A stretch of 64,000 nucleotides of DNA, taken from NCBI RefSeq assembly GCF_900107745.1, contig NZ_FNRO01000006.1:223367-287366 (forward strand). Direction: 5' to 3'. The stretch comes from Variovorax sp. YR216. Lineage in GTDB: Bacteria; Pseudomonadota; Gammaproteobacteria; Burkholderiales; Burkholderiaceae_C. Position numbers and translations under genes: made by a program. Numbering within the stretch: the first letter of the stretch is position 1; the number at the start of each line of letters is the position of its first letter. The notes beneath the pieces were generated by a model. It had not been told where the DNA came from. It did not search any database and was given only the letters and a program-made list of their open reading frames with translations. This document shows positions 25,085 to 33,082 of this stretch, piece after piece.

Positions 25085-25324
25085 GGCAAACCACCCTTCG
25101 CCAGCGAACGCCAGCAGGCTTGGGTGCCACTGGCGATGGCGCAGCCATCCGAGCGCGTTGGCGAGCAGCGCCACGCCCGCGAACAGCGGGAGCAGTCGGC
25201 TCATGATGAGGCCTTCGTACTCGGCAAAGATCCCGAGGCCCAAGGCCGCGCCGAGGCTCGCCAGTGCCGGAAAGCAGGCCGGGCATGCGGCTGCTGAGAC
25301 GATGCTTCCGACGACGCCAGCCAT
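25085..25324 (-). pseudogene. merC: MerC-type mercury transporter, truncated
   Basis: From the ATG at 25322-25324 the frame encodes MAGVVGSIVSAAACPACFPA, then LASLGAALGLGIFAEYEG and LLPLFAGVALLANALGWLRH. This matches MerC, including the paired Cys of the first helix. After HPSLLAFAG the resemblance stops and the frame continues into the merR fragment in another phase, ending at 24998. The last membrane helix is missing, so the transporter is probably non-functional. Confidence 0.75.
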
Positions 25325-25554
25325 GGTCGGTGTGTCGCTGTGGGATCTTTTTTCGCCGGCAAACAAGCGCTGCGCCGTGAGGGGCTGCGCGACTCCACGG
25401 GCGCGCCAGTGACTCGCCAACAGAGTTCATCGGGTCGCGTGGTTCCCGGCTCAGTGCCGACCTGCCCGCAGTGCGGCCACGCCAAGCGAGAAGACATGCC
25501 CGTGAACGCGTGCCAGTTCTCTACGAGTGATTAGCCATCGGCGTCTCACGCTGG

Positions 25555-25950
25555 CTACAGACGCGGCCGAACAAGCCGAATCCAGAGGGCGGCGCCGACT
25601 CCTATCCAAAGCAACACGATCACCACTGCGCCAACTCGGCTGCTCGGCTTCGATCCCTGCGTCTTCATCCAAACGTCTGCTTGCGTCCGGCAGTCGGCGA
25701 GTACCTCGGGCGGCAAGAGCCTGATGGTCAGCCAGACCAAGCCGGGGAGCAGCAAGACATCGTCCACGTAACCGAGCACCGGAACGAAGTCCGGAATGAG
25801 GTCTATGGGACTTAGCGCGTACGCCACGACGAAGACGCCCAGGGCCTTCGCATGCAAAGGCGTTGCAGGGTGTTTGCCGGCGAACCAGAGCGTCACGCCG
25901 TCGCGCTTGATTCGCTTCGCCCAGCTCCTCAGCTTGTCGCCTATGGTCAT
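25555..25950 (-). CDS. YkvA family (DUF1232) membrane protein
   Basis: The 131-residue protein shows the DUF1232 signature: LRSWAKRIKRDGVTLWFA, ALGVFVVAYALSPIDLIPDF and VPVLGYVDDVLLLPGLVW, followed by a C-terminal membrane helix (VGAVVIVLLWIGVGAALWIR). The ATG at 25950 is chosen because the upstream extension of the frame belongs to the decayed cadR/pbrR-type gene. The function of the family is unknown. Confidence 0.85.
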   Translation of the reverse strand: MTIGDKLRSWAKRIKRDGVTLWFAGKHPATPLHAKALGVFVVAYALSPIDLIPDFVPVLGYVDDVLLLPGLVWLTIRLLPPEVLADCRTQADVWMKTQGSKPSSRVGAVVIVLLWIGVGAALWIRLVRPRL

Positions 25951-26018
25951 AGCCGCAATCTTGCCATGACGTCTCAACGCTCCGCAGCGAACCGCAATCC
26001 CGCAGCCGACCTTTGGGG

Positions 26019-26462
26019 CTACGGATGAGAGGCGGCGTGCTCCGCGGTGGCATTCATGAAGCTTTCGAGGATGGCACATGAATGGGACGGGTCGCCGTCG
26101 CATTGCGCGCGCAGGGCGACCAGTTGCTTTTCCAACGTTCGCAAGGCCTTGGCGTTGCCGGACCTGGTCGATGTGCTCGTCGAGCAAGGCATCGACATGG
26201 CTGCAGGACTGGTCCGGCGCGGCGGCGAACTCCAGCAACTCCCGGATCTCGGAAGGTGGGATGTCCAGCGACCGGCAATGACGGATGAACTGCAGGCGCT
26301 GCATGTGCCGGTCGGCATAGCGGCGGTAGCCTGACGGCTCCCGCTCCGGTGCCTCCAGGAGGCCTTCGCGCTCGTCGGAGGCGCGGCTATCGGCAGGTGG
26401 GTGCCCCTTGCGGAAGTGGCGGCCTCAGGAAAGCAGACGTTCGAGGCGACCGGCAGCTTCAT
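26019..26462 (-). pseudogene. MerR-family Cd(II)/Pb(II)-type regulator, frameshifted
   Basis: Three frames must be combined to recover the protein: EREGLLEAPEREPSGYRRYA then MQRLQFIRHCRSLDIPPSEI and RELLEFAAAPDQSCSHVDAL in one frame, then ALRTLEKQLVALRAQCDGDP and SHSCAILESF in another. The order matches CadR/PbrR regulators with their metal-binding Cys residues. The first helix-turn-helix helix is not recognisable and a one-base indel lies near 26150. It is a pseudogene from the same metal-resistance remnant as merC/merR. Confidence 0.75.
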
Positions 26463-26518
26463 GCCCTGAGGAAAGATAGCCCTCTATAGAACCACGTGCT
26501 GCATGCGCCCAATCCGCG

Positions 26519-27466
26519 TTAGTCAACCACTGCGCGTCGCATCGATTTTGTTGGTGCAAGCAGCCCTTCAGGGTTTCGCGAAATCAGTTCCTCGAATCTT
26601 CGGCGCACCTCCGCCATGGCATCGACTGCTATCGGCGTCGGATTACCCAAGCGTCGTGTGACGATTCCGATGGAACGCAGCGGACCATCCGCGATGTCGA
26701 ACCGCTGTAGTCGGAGCAACGGCATGGCAGCCAGATAGGGAAGCACTGCAACTCCTAAACCCTCATTCACGAACGCGGCCACGGTGCCGAGTTGGTCGAA
26801 CTGCATCTTCGGCCGGAATTCAATGCCGCGCTGCAGATATGCAGCGCTGATGTAGCGCAACGCAGTGCTGTTGTCCGTCATTGTGATGAGAGGCAAGGAA
26901 ATCATTTCTTCCAGGCACACTACAGAATTCAACTTCCGCCTCCAACGTCGGCCAGCGAGCAGAACGAAACGGTCTCGGACCACTTCCTCGTAGTGCAGGT
27001 CTGGGTGGGAAGGTGCGACCGAAGCAAGCGCGAAGTCCACCTGATAGCGCAGCACTTGTCCCACGGCCGTTGTATTGCTGCAGTCATTGACAGTGATGCG
27101 GGACGCAGCGTGGCGTGCTTCCAGCGCGGCGCACACTTGGGGGAGGAGCACACTGGCTAGCGAAGGAAACGCTGCGATGGCTAGATGTCTCGCCTCGCGC
27201 TCCGCCGAGGATTGCAGTCGCTTGAGACCGGCCTCGTACTCGCCCACCACACTGCGCGCTACCGCCACGAGCTGTGCGCCGCCCGCTGTCAGTCGAACAT
27301 GCCGCGTAGTGCGCTCGAACAGTGGTAGTCCCAAGGACTCCTCTAAGTCGCGAACTGCCTTGCTCAGACTGGGTTGAGTCATGAACAACTGTTCAGCCGC
27401 CTTGCTGAAATTCAGTGACTCCGCCAGGGCCAAAAACATGCGCAGGTGTCGAGGGGAAACATTCAT
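26519..27466 (-). CDS. LysR family transcriptional regulator
   Basis: The 315-residue protein has the LysR helix-turn-helix (HLRMFLALAESLNFSKAAEQ, LFMTQPSLSKAVRDLEESLG) and an effector domain. It is divergent from the carboxymuconolactone-decarboxylase-like and Bug genes, with 96 bp between the start codons containing a good inverted repeat (27474-27491). It probably controls them. Confidence 0.9.
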   Translation of the reverse strand: MNVSPRHLRMFLALAESLNFSKAAEQLFMTQPSLSKAVRDLEESLGLPLFERTTRHVRLTAGGAQLVAVARSVVGEYEAGLKRLQSSAEREARHLAIAAFPSLASVLLPQVCAALEARHAASRITVNDCSNTTAVGQVLRYQVDFALASVAPSHPDLHYEEVVRDRFVLLAGRRWRRKLNSVVCLEEMISLPLITMTDNSTALRYISAAYLQRGIEFRPKMQFDQLGTVAAFVNEGLGVAVLPYLAAMPLLRLQRFDIADGPLRSIGIVTRRLGNPTPIAVDAMAEVRRRFEELISRNPEGLLAPTKSMRRAVVD

Positions 27467-27473
27467 TCCGCGA

Positions 27474-27491
27474 TTCTATAAATTAATAGAA
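27474..27491. promoter_or_regulatory. Inverted repeat TTCTAT-N6-ATAGAA, candidate LysR operator
   Basis: Perfect 6-bp arms with a 6-bp AT-rich spacer lie 8 bp from the LysR start codon and 72 bp from the divergent gene. Length and symmetry fit the LysR recognition-site type (T-N11-A). Confidence 0.5.
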
Positions 27492-27562
27492 ATCTGGAAC
27501 TTCACCGATAGATGACCCGGCGATAGCATTGCCGTCATCCAAGATTCATCGACAACTCATAC

Positions 27563-28087
27563 ATGGCTCGCATTCCCTACGCCGACATCCAGACCGATGT
27601 TGTGCGTCCCTTGGCGGACAAGATAGTCACCCAACGCGGCAGCGTCCTGCACCTGTACCAGATGCTTCTGCACAGCCCGGCTGTTGCGGATGGTTGGCTC
27701 GCATACCTCACTTCCATCCGGAAAAAATCTAGCTTGGACGGAGCCCTGCGCGAGTTGGTCATCATGCGCGTTGCATTGCTGAACCGCGCACCGTACGAGG
27801 CCGACCAGCATGCGCCTATCGCATTGAGTGAAGGGGTCTCGGAAGGAAAGCTGGCAGGTTTGGCTGACTGGCCGCAGTGCCCGCTATTCGATCCGCTCGA
27901 GAGAGCGGTCCTGGCTTATGTGGATGCGATGACACGCCAGGTGCAGGTCGCCGATGAAATTTTCGTGGCCGTCGCGGCGCACTTCGCACCACAGCAACTA
28001 GTCGACCTCACGGCCACGATTGCTGCCTACAACATGGTGTCGCGGTTTCTCGAAGCGCTGCAGATTCACTCCCACGACGCGCGCTGA
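27563..28087 (+). CDS. Carboxymuconolactone decarboxylase family protein
   Basis: The 174-residue protein is all-helical and matches the CMD/AhpD-like family: LDGALRELVIMRVALLNRAP, YEADQHAPIALSEGVSEGKL and LAYVDAMTRQVQVADEIF. The CxxC redox pair of AhpD is absent (YEADQH at that site), so it belongs to the non-peroxidase branch. It is followed 31 bp later by a Bug gene, so it likely acts on the imported compound. Confidence 0.85.
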   Translation: MARIPYADIQTDVVRPLADKIVTQRGSVLHLYQMLLHSPAVADGWLAYLTSIRKKSSLDGALRELVIMRVALLNRAPYEADQHAPIALSEGVSEGKLAGLADWPQCPLFDPLERAVLAYVDAMTRQVQVADEIFVAVAAHFAPQQLVDLTATIAAYNMVSRFLEALQIHSHDAR

Positions 28088-28118
28088 AATCACCAACTAA
28101 ACCACTGGAGACGAAACC

Positions 28119-29078
28119 ATGAAGAAACTCACTCTGCTCGCCGCGATGCTGCTGCCAATCGCGGCCCTGGCGCAAGGAAATTGGCCGGAGAAGGCCATCA
28201 CCTTTGTCGTCCCCTTCCCGCCTGGGGGGCCGACGGACCTCATGGCTAGGCTAATTGCCACGCCCCTGTCGAAGCGGTTGAACGTCCCCGTCATCGTAGA
28301 CAACAAGGCTGGTGCCAGCGGCAACATTGGAACCATGCAGGTCGTCCGGGCCAAGCCCGACGGTTACACCATCCTGCTGGCCGCCAGCGGAAATCTCTCG
28401 GTCAACCAGTACCTCTACAAGAATCTGGGCTTCGACCCGGTCAAGGATTTGGCTCCGATTGTCCAAATCTCGAAGTTTCCCCTGGTGCTGGAGGTGTCGG
28501 GAACGAGCTCTATCAAATCCTTCAAGGATTATGTGGAGTACGCCAAGAAGCCGATGAATCGAGTCACGTTCGCATCGGCGGGCAATGGCACTCCACAGCA
28601 TCTCGGCGGGGAGCTGTTCAAGGCCAGCGCCAAGGTTGACATCACGCATATCCCGTACAAGGGCGCGGGACCCGCAATCGTGGACTTGATGGGCGGTCAG
28701 GTCACCAGCATGTTCGACATTCTTGGCAGCTCGATGCAGCACATTAAGTCGGGCAAGCTTCACGCGCTTGCTGTGACGACCAAGAACCGTTCCGAACAAC
28801 TACCGGATGTTCCCTCGATTAGCGAACTTGGTTACCCGAATTTCGAGTACTACGCATGGCACGGCATCTCGACGACCGCGGGCACTCCGAAGCCAGTCAT
28901 CGACCGACTGAACGCTGAGATTCGTGAAATCTTCCAGGATTCGGCATTCAGGGCGCAATGGAAGGAGATTGGTTCGGACGTCGTCGTGGGAACTCCCGAA
29001 CAGTTTGGAGAGGTCACCCGCAACGAGGCTCGAAAAATGGAGACTCTCATCAAGAGCCTGAACATCCAGCTGGACTGA
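28119..29078 (+). CDS. Bug family tripartite tricarboxylate transporter substrate-binding protein
   Basis: The 319-residue protein has a signal peptide (MKKLTLLAAMLLPIAALAQG) and Bug motifs: WPEKAITFVVPFPPGGPTDL, VIVDNKAGASGNIGTMQVVR and THIPYKGAGPAIVDLMGGQV. It is cotranscribed with the CMD-family gene and has no TctA/TctB partner here. Confidence 0.93.
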   Translation: MKKLTLLAAMLLPIAALAQGNWPEKAITFVVPFPPGGPTDLMARLIATPLSKRLNVPVIVDNKAGASGNIGTMQVVRAKPDGYTILLAASGNLSVNQYLYKNLGFDPVKDLAPIVQISKFPLVLEVSGTSSIKSFKDYVEYAKKPMNRVTFASAGNGTPQHLGGELFKASAKVDITHIPYKGAGPAIVDLMGGQVTSMFDILGSSMQHIKSGKLHALAVTTKNRSEQLPDVPSISELGYPNFEYYAWHGISTTAGTPKPVIDRLNAEIREIFQDSAFRAQWKEIGSDVVVGTPEQFGEVTRNEARKMETLIKSLNIQLD

Positions 29079-29304
29079 GCATGAGCCCTCATCGACGTTC
29101 GCAGGAGGTCCGCGCCGCCTCCCGGCGCTATAGGAAAGGCTCTCTTGCGAGGCAGTTCTTGCGCACTAAACCAGACGGTCGGAGTTGCGTTTCAAGAGCT
29201 TGGTCTAAGCTCCCGCCCGCCGTCGCGCGTCCTGCGCATCCGCCCCCGAGACCCCGCCTGCTCCGGACAGCCGCGAGCGCCTGGTCCAGGCAGCGCACGA
29301 ACTC

Positions 29305-29952
29305 GTGGTCGAACGTGGCCTGGCGGGATTGAAGGTGCTCGACGTGGCGTCAAGGGCGAACGCGAATGTGGCCCTCATCAGCTACCACTTCGGCAACCGC
29401 GACGGGCTGCTGGATGAGGTGGTCCGACGTACTGCCGTCCAGATCGCGAATGCGCGATCTGAGCGCCTCGCGGCCTTGCTCGCGAGCAGCGGCGGCGAGC
29501 CGCCGAGCCCACGGGCGGTGCTGCGTTGCTGGGAAGACCCGTGGATAGAAAATGTGGAGCGCGAAAACAGTCGCGAGGTCATGCAACTGCTGTTGCACGT
29601 GATGTTCGCAGCGGACGTCGCCCCGGAGCGCAAAGAGCACCTGTTGGAGGACTCGGTGCGTGTCACTGCGTTGTTTCTTGACGTGCTGGCCCAGTGCTAT
29701 CCGGGCGTGCCACGCGAGAAGATGACGTGGCGCATGCTTTGCGCCATCGGAGCGAGCTATCTGGTCCTCGGCCAGAAGTCGCCCGTGGGCTGGAGCGTGC
29801 TGTCCTCAAAGGGAAAAGTTGCTGCCCAGCCAAGGACAAAAGATGCCGCCGATGAGTTGGTGGCATTCATCCTCGGGGGATTCTCGGCACCAGTCGATCT
29901 TGGCGAAGGTGCCAGAGGCGGGCCGGGCTCGAAACGGAAGCTTTCGAGCTAG
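29305..29952 (+). CDS. TetR family transcriptional regulator (start uncertain)
   Basis: The frame encodes the TetR DNA-binding helices (VERGLAGLKVLDVASRANAN, VALISYHFGNRDGLLDEVVR) and a C-terminal ligand domain. The first usable start is GTG at 29305, but homology clearly extends upstream in the same frame (DSRERLVQAAHELV from 29266) to a stop at 29206 without any ATG, GTG or TTG. Either an unusual codon is used or an upstream frameshift has removed the natural start. The gene may be non-functional. Confidence 0.7.
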   Translation: MVERGLAGLKVLDVASRANANVALISYHFGNRDGLLDEVVRRTAVQIANARSERLAALLASSGGEPPSPRAVLRCWEDPWIENVERENSREVMQLLLHVMFAADVAPERKEHLLEDSVRVTALFLDVLAQCYPGVPREKMTWRMLCAIGASYLVLGQKSPVGWSVLSSKGKVAAQPRTKDAADELVAFILGGFSAPVDLGEGARGGPGSKRKLSS

Positions 29953-29995
29953 AGCTTCCGTCCGCCGGTGCTCGCCGGCGGCTCCACTCTCCACG

Positions 29996-30592
29996 TCAGG
30001 ACGGCATGATCTTGCCCGCGCGTTTATCGAGGAACGCCTGGACGCGCAACTTGGCCGCCTCTTCGCCTTACGCCACTGCGGACGTCAAGGCCTCCATGAA
30101 GAGCCCATCTCCTTGAGGCAGATCGGCGATGCGTGGCAGCGCTCGCTTGATCGCATAGTTCGACAGTGGCGCGTTGCTGGCGATTTTTGCCGCCAGTTCC
30201 AGCCCTCTTCTGAGCCCATCCGCGGCGCTCACGAGGTAGTTCGACAGTCCGATGGATTGACCCTCCTGGGCGTCGAAGACCCGCCCCGTCAGCATCATGT
30301 CCCCCATGCGGTTGGCGCCTATCAGCCGCGTAGTTCGGGCCGAGCTGCCACCGCCGACGAAGATCCCGCGCTGAGCTTCCGGGAGTCAATAGAACGTAGA
30401 GGATTCAGCGACACGAAGTTGGGCTGCACTAGCGAGTTCCAGTCCGCCTCCGACGACGGCACCATGCAGTACGGCGATGACGGGGACGCGTCCGAATTGG
30501 ACCTGGTCGAAGGCCGCGTGCCACGCACGCGAGTGCTGAATGCCCTGGGCTACGCTTCGATGCGATCCGACCGCTTGATGCCTGAGACAAGC
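29996..30592 (-). pseudogene. Enoyl-CoA hydratase/isomerase family pseudogene
   Basis: One continuous frame encodes SRAWHAAFDQVQFGRVPVIA, VLHGAVVGGGLELASAAQLR, then a TGA (30386-30388), LPEAQRGIFVGGGSSARTTR, MGDMMLTGRVFDAQEGQSIG, then a TAA (30068-30070) and GEEAAKLRVQAFLDKRAGKI before the normal stop. Both internal stops are in frame and there is no indel. The N-terminal part is missing or unrecognisable beyond about 30592. Confidence 0.85.
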
Positions 30593-30735
30593 CACCCAAT
30601 GTCGCAGGAGCTAGGACTGCAGCGGGCCCGGAATTGCCGTCGAAGGGCAGACCGGGGAATGCCGTTCTGCAGCGCGCAGGTCAGATTGAGCCGGTGCGCA
30701 AACAGTTGGCAGAATGTTCGGCCGAAAGCCCTCAC

Positions 30736-31647
30736 ATGAAGAATAACCAACTCAAAGCCTTTGTCGCCGTAGCCGAACAGGGCACCATTCGCGCGGCGGC
30801 TCGGTTGCTGTCGCTTTCACAGACCGCGGTGACGAAGTCGTTGCGCGAGCTAGAGCTCGATCTTCAAGTCACCTTGCTACCTCGCAGTCCCCATGGGGTG
30901 CGCCTCACCGACGCCGGATTGGAGCTTTTGCGCCGCGCCAAGCTCATCCTGACAGAAACGGAGGAGGCGCGCGCGGCGATTCAGAATCTGCGTGGTCAAG
31001 GTGCCCACCGCGTTGCCGTGGCAATGACACCGGCTTTTTCCATGCTGTGCCTCCCGGATACATTGCAGCGCTTCCGCACCCGTTTCCCAAATGCGCGCTT
31101 GAGCATCCGCGACGCGTTCTTGTCGCAGTTGCTGCCGATGTTGAGGGAGGGCGCTATTGACGTGGCGATCACCGCTGTATTACCCGAGGTTTTGGGGGCC
31201 GATCTGGCATTCGAACCGGTGGGTCGCTTAGCAATCGCACTAGCAGGGCGTCCCGGTCGTTTCGGTCCCGGGCCGCATCGCCTCGCTGATCTGAGTGATG
31301 CCGCGTGGCTGCTGGACGACTCGCGGGTCGGGATCAGCGAGGCAATACGTCAATGGCTCTTGCGTCACCAGGTGCCCATGCCTCGACATGTCATCGAGTG
31401 CCCCTCTTCGATGGCTGCATTTATCCTGTCGACACAGACCGATGCCATCGCACCAGTTCCAAAGGCCGCGCTCTCGCTGCCTTGGTTGGCCCCACTGTCG
31501 CAGGAGATCATCTTGGACGAGCCCCTTCCGACGGTCCCTATTGGCATCGTCGTGCGCAAGGACAGCCGCCTGGATGCAGCGGCTACATGGTTCGTCGAGA
31601 GTGCACGCCTTTCATTGCGCAGTATCGTGACGAGCAGTACCGCCTAG
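30736..31647 (+). CDS. LysR family transcriptional regulator
   Basis: The 303-residue protein begins MKNNQLKAFVAVAEQGTIRA, then ARLLSLSQTAVTKSLRELEL, a standard LysR helix-turn-helix, with an effector domain after it. The ATG at 30736 is chosen over an earlier in-frame start because homology begins there. It is convergent with the FAD-linked dehydrogenase gene (4 bp between stops). The obvious target is not adjacent: upstream lies only the decayed hydratase gene. Confidence 0.88.
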   Translation: MKNNQLKAFVAVAEQGTIRAAARLLSLSQTAVTKSLRELELDLQVTLLPRSPHGVRLTDAGLELLRRAKLILTETEEARAAIQNLRGQGAHRVAVAMTPAFSMLCLPDTLQRFRTRFPNARLSIRDAFLSQLLPMLREGAIDVAITAVLPEVLGADLAFEPVGRLAIALAGRPGRFGPGPHRLADLSDAAWLLDDSRVGISEAIRQWLLRHQVPMPRHVIECPSSMAAFILSTQTDAIAPVPKAALSLPWLAPLSQEIILDEPLPTVPIGIVVRKDSRLDAAATWFVESARLSLRSIVTSSTA

Positions 31648-31651
31648 CATT

Positions 31652-33082
31652 TCAACGGGCGCCCAACACGCATCCGGGATTGAGCATGTTGAGCGGGTCG
31701 AGTGCGACTTTGAGCTTCGTCATCAACTTGATGGCACTGGCGGACTTGTAGCTCCGAAGCTCGCCAGTCTTGAGGCTTCCTACGCCGTGCTCGGCAGAGA
31801 ACGACCCGCCGAACCGTGCCACCTGCTCATAGACGACATGCGTGATGTCGCCCTGAAGCTTTCGCAACGCGCTGCCATCGCGGTCGGCTTCTGCCGCCTG
31901 GACGTTGAAGTGCAGGTTCCCGTCTCCCAGATGGCCGAAGTCGATCAGGCGAAGTCCGGGTGACAGCCGGGCGAGTTGCCCCTCCACGTCGGAAATGAAC
32001 TGCGGGATGGAGGAAACCGGCAAGGAGATGTCGTGCTTCAGATGTGCCCCTTCATCGGCTTGCGCCAGCGAGATCGATTCGCGCACATGCCACAGAGCGC
32101 GCGATTGGGCGATGCTCTCTGCAATGATGGCATCGGTCACCACCCCCTCTTCGAGCGCGTCGCCGAGCATCTCCTCAAGCAGCGTGCGCGCGTGCGCTTC
32201 GGACTCGTGGTCCGAGACTTCCAGGAGCACGCAGTAGGGCGAGGACTGCCACAGCGGGACTTGCTGGTGCGGGTAATGCTTGGCCACCAGGCCCAACGCT
32301 GCCTGATTCATCAATTCGAACCCGGTGAGCGCGCTTCCGAGGCGACGTCCCGCGAGCTTGAGCAGATTCGTGGCCGAGTCCGGGGTGGGCACGGCGACGA
32401 ACGCGGTCACGACTGCAACAGGGCTGGGGTACATCTTGAGTGTGGCTGCAGTGATGATGCCCAGCGTTCCTTCGGAGCCGATGAAGAGATTGCGCAGGTC
32501 GTATCCAGTGTTGTTCTTGCGCAGGCCGGAGAGGTCGCTCCAGATTTCCCCGTCCGCTGTCACCACTTCGAGCCCGAGGCAAAGGTCGCGCGCATTCCCG
32601 AAACGGATGACCTGGGTACCTCCCGCGTTGGTCGCGAGATTGCCGCCAATCGTGCAACTGCCTTCGGCGCCGAGGCTCAACGGAAACAGAAAGCCTTCAC
32701 CTTCGCAGTGTTCCTGCAGAATCTGCAAGATGCATCCCGCTTCGACGGTCATGCTCGCATTGACCGGATCGAAACGGCGTATGCGATTCATGTCTCGCAG
32801 GCTGAGGACCACCTGCTGTCCGCTTGCATCCGGTGTCGACCCGACGACAAGCCCGGTGTTTCCGCCTTGAGGAACGATGGAGACACCGGCCTCGGCGCAG
32901 GTGCGCACGACGGCGGCAACCTGTTCGGTCGAACGCGGACGCACCACGGCGAGTGCGCGACCTTGTCGAAGCCCGCGCCAATCGCGTTCCCAGGCGGTCA
33001 GATCCGCAGCGGCGCCTTCAGACGTCAGGACACTCGATGCGCCGACCACGGCGCGCAAAGCGGCGATGAGTTCGTTCTTCAT
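31652..33082 (-). CDS. FAD-linked D-2-hydroxyacid dehydrogenase/oxidase (GlcD/D-LDH type)
   Basis: The 476-residue enzyme has the FAD_binding_4 segment (IVPQGGNTGLVVGSTPD; SLGAEGSCTIGGNLATNAGG) and the FAD-oxidase C-terminal domain (DFGHLGDGNLHFNV; FSAEHGVGSLKTGEL). It oxidises a D-2-hydroxyacid to a 2-oxoacid. The start overlaps the amidase stop (ATGA). It is the last gene of the MFS-amidase-dehydrogenase operon, suggesting import and hydrolysis of an amide that yields a 2-hydroxyacid. Confidence 0.9.
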   Translation of the reverse strand: MKNELIAALRAVVGASSVLTSEGAAADLTAWERDWRGLRQGRALAVVRPRSTEQVAAVVRTCAEAGVSIVPQGGNTGLVVGSTPDASGQQVVLSLRDMNRIRRFDPVNASMTVEAGCILQILQEHCEGEGFLFPLSLGAEGSCTIGGNLATNAGGTQVIRFGNARDLCLGLEVVTADGEIWSDLSGLRKNNTGYDLRNLFIGSEGTLGIITAATLKMYPSPVAVVTAFVAVPTPDSATNLLKLAGRRLGSALTGFELMNQAALGLVAKHYPHQQVPLWQSSPYCVLLEVSDHESEAHARTLLEEMLGDALEEGVVTDAIIAESIAQSRALWHVRESISLAQADEGAHLKHDISLPVSSIPQFISDVEGQLARLSPGLRLIDFGHLGDGNLHFNVQAAEADRDGSALRKLQGDITHVVYEQVARFGGSFSAEHGVGSLKTGELRSYKSASAIKLMTKLKVALDPLNMLNPGCVLGAR

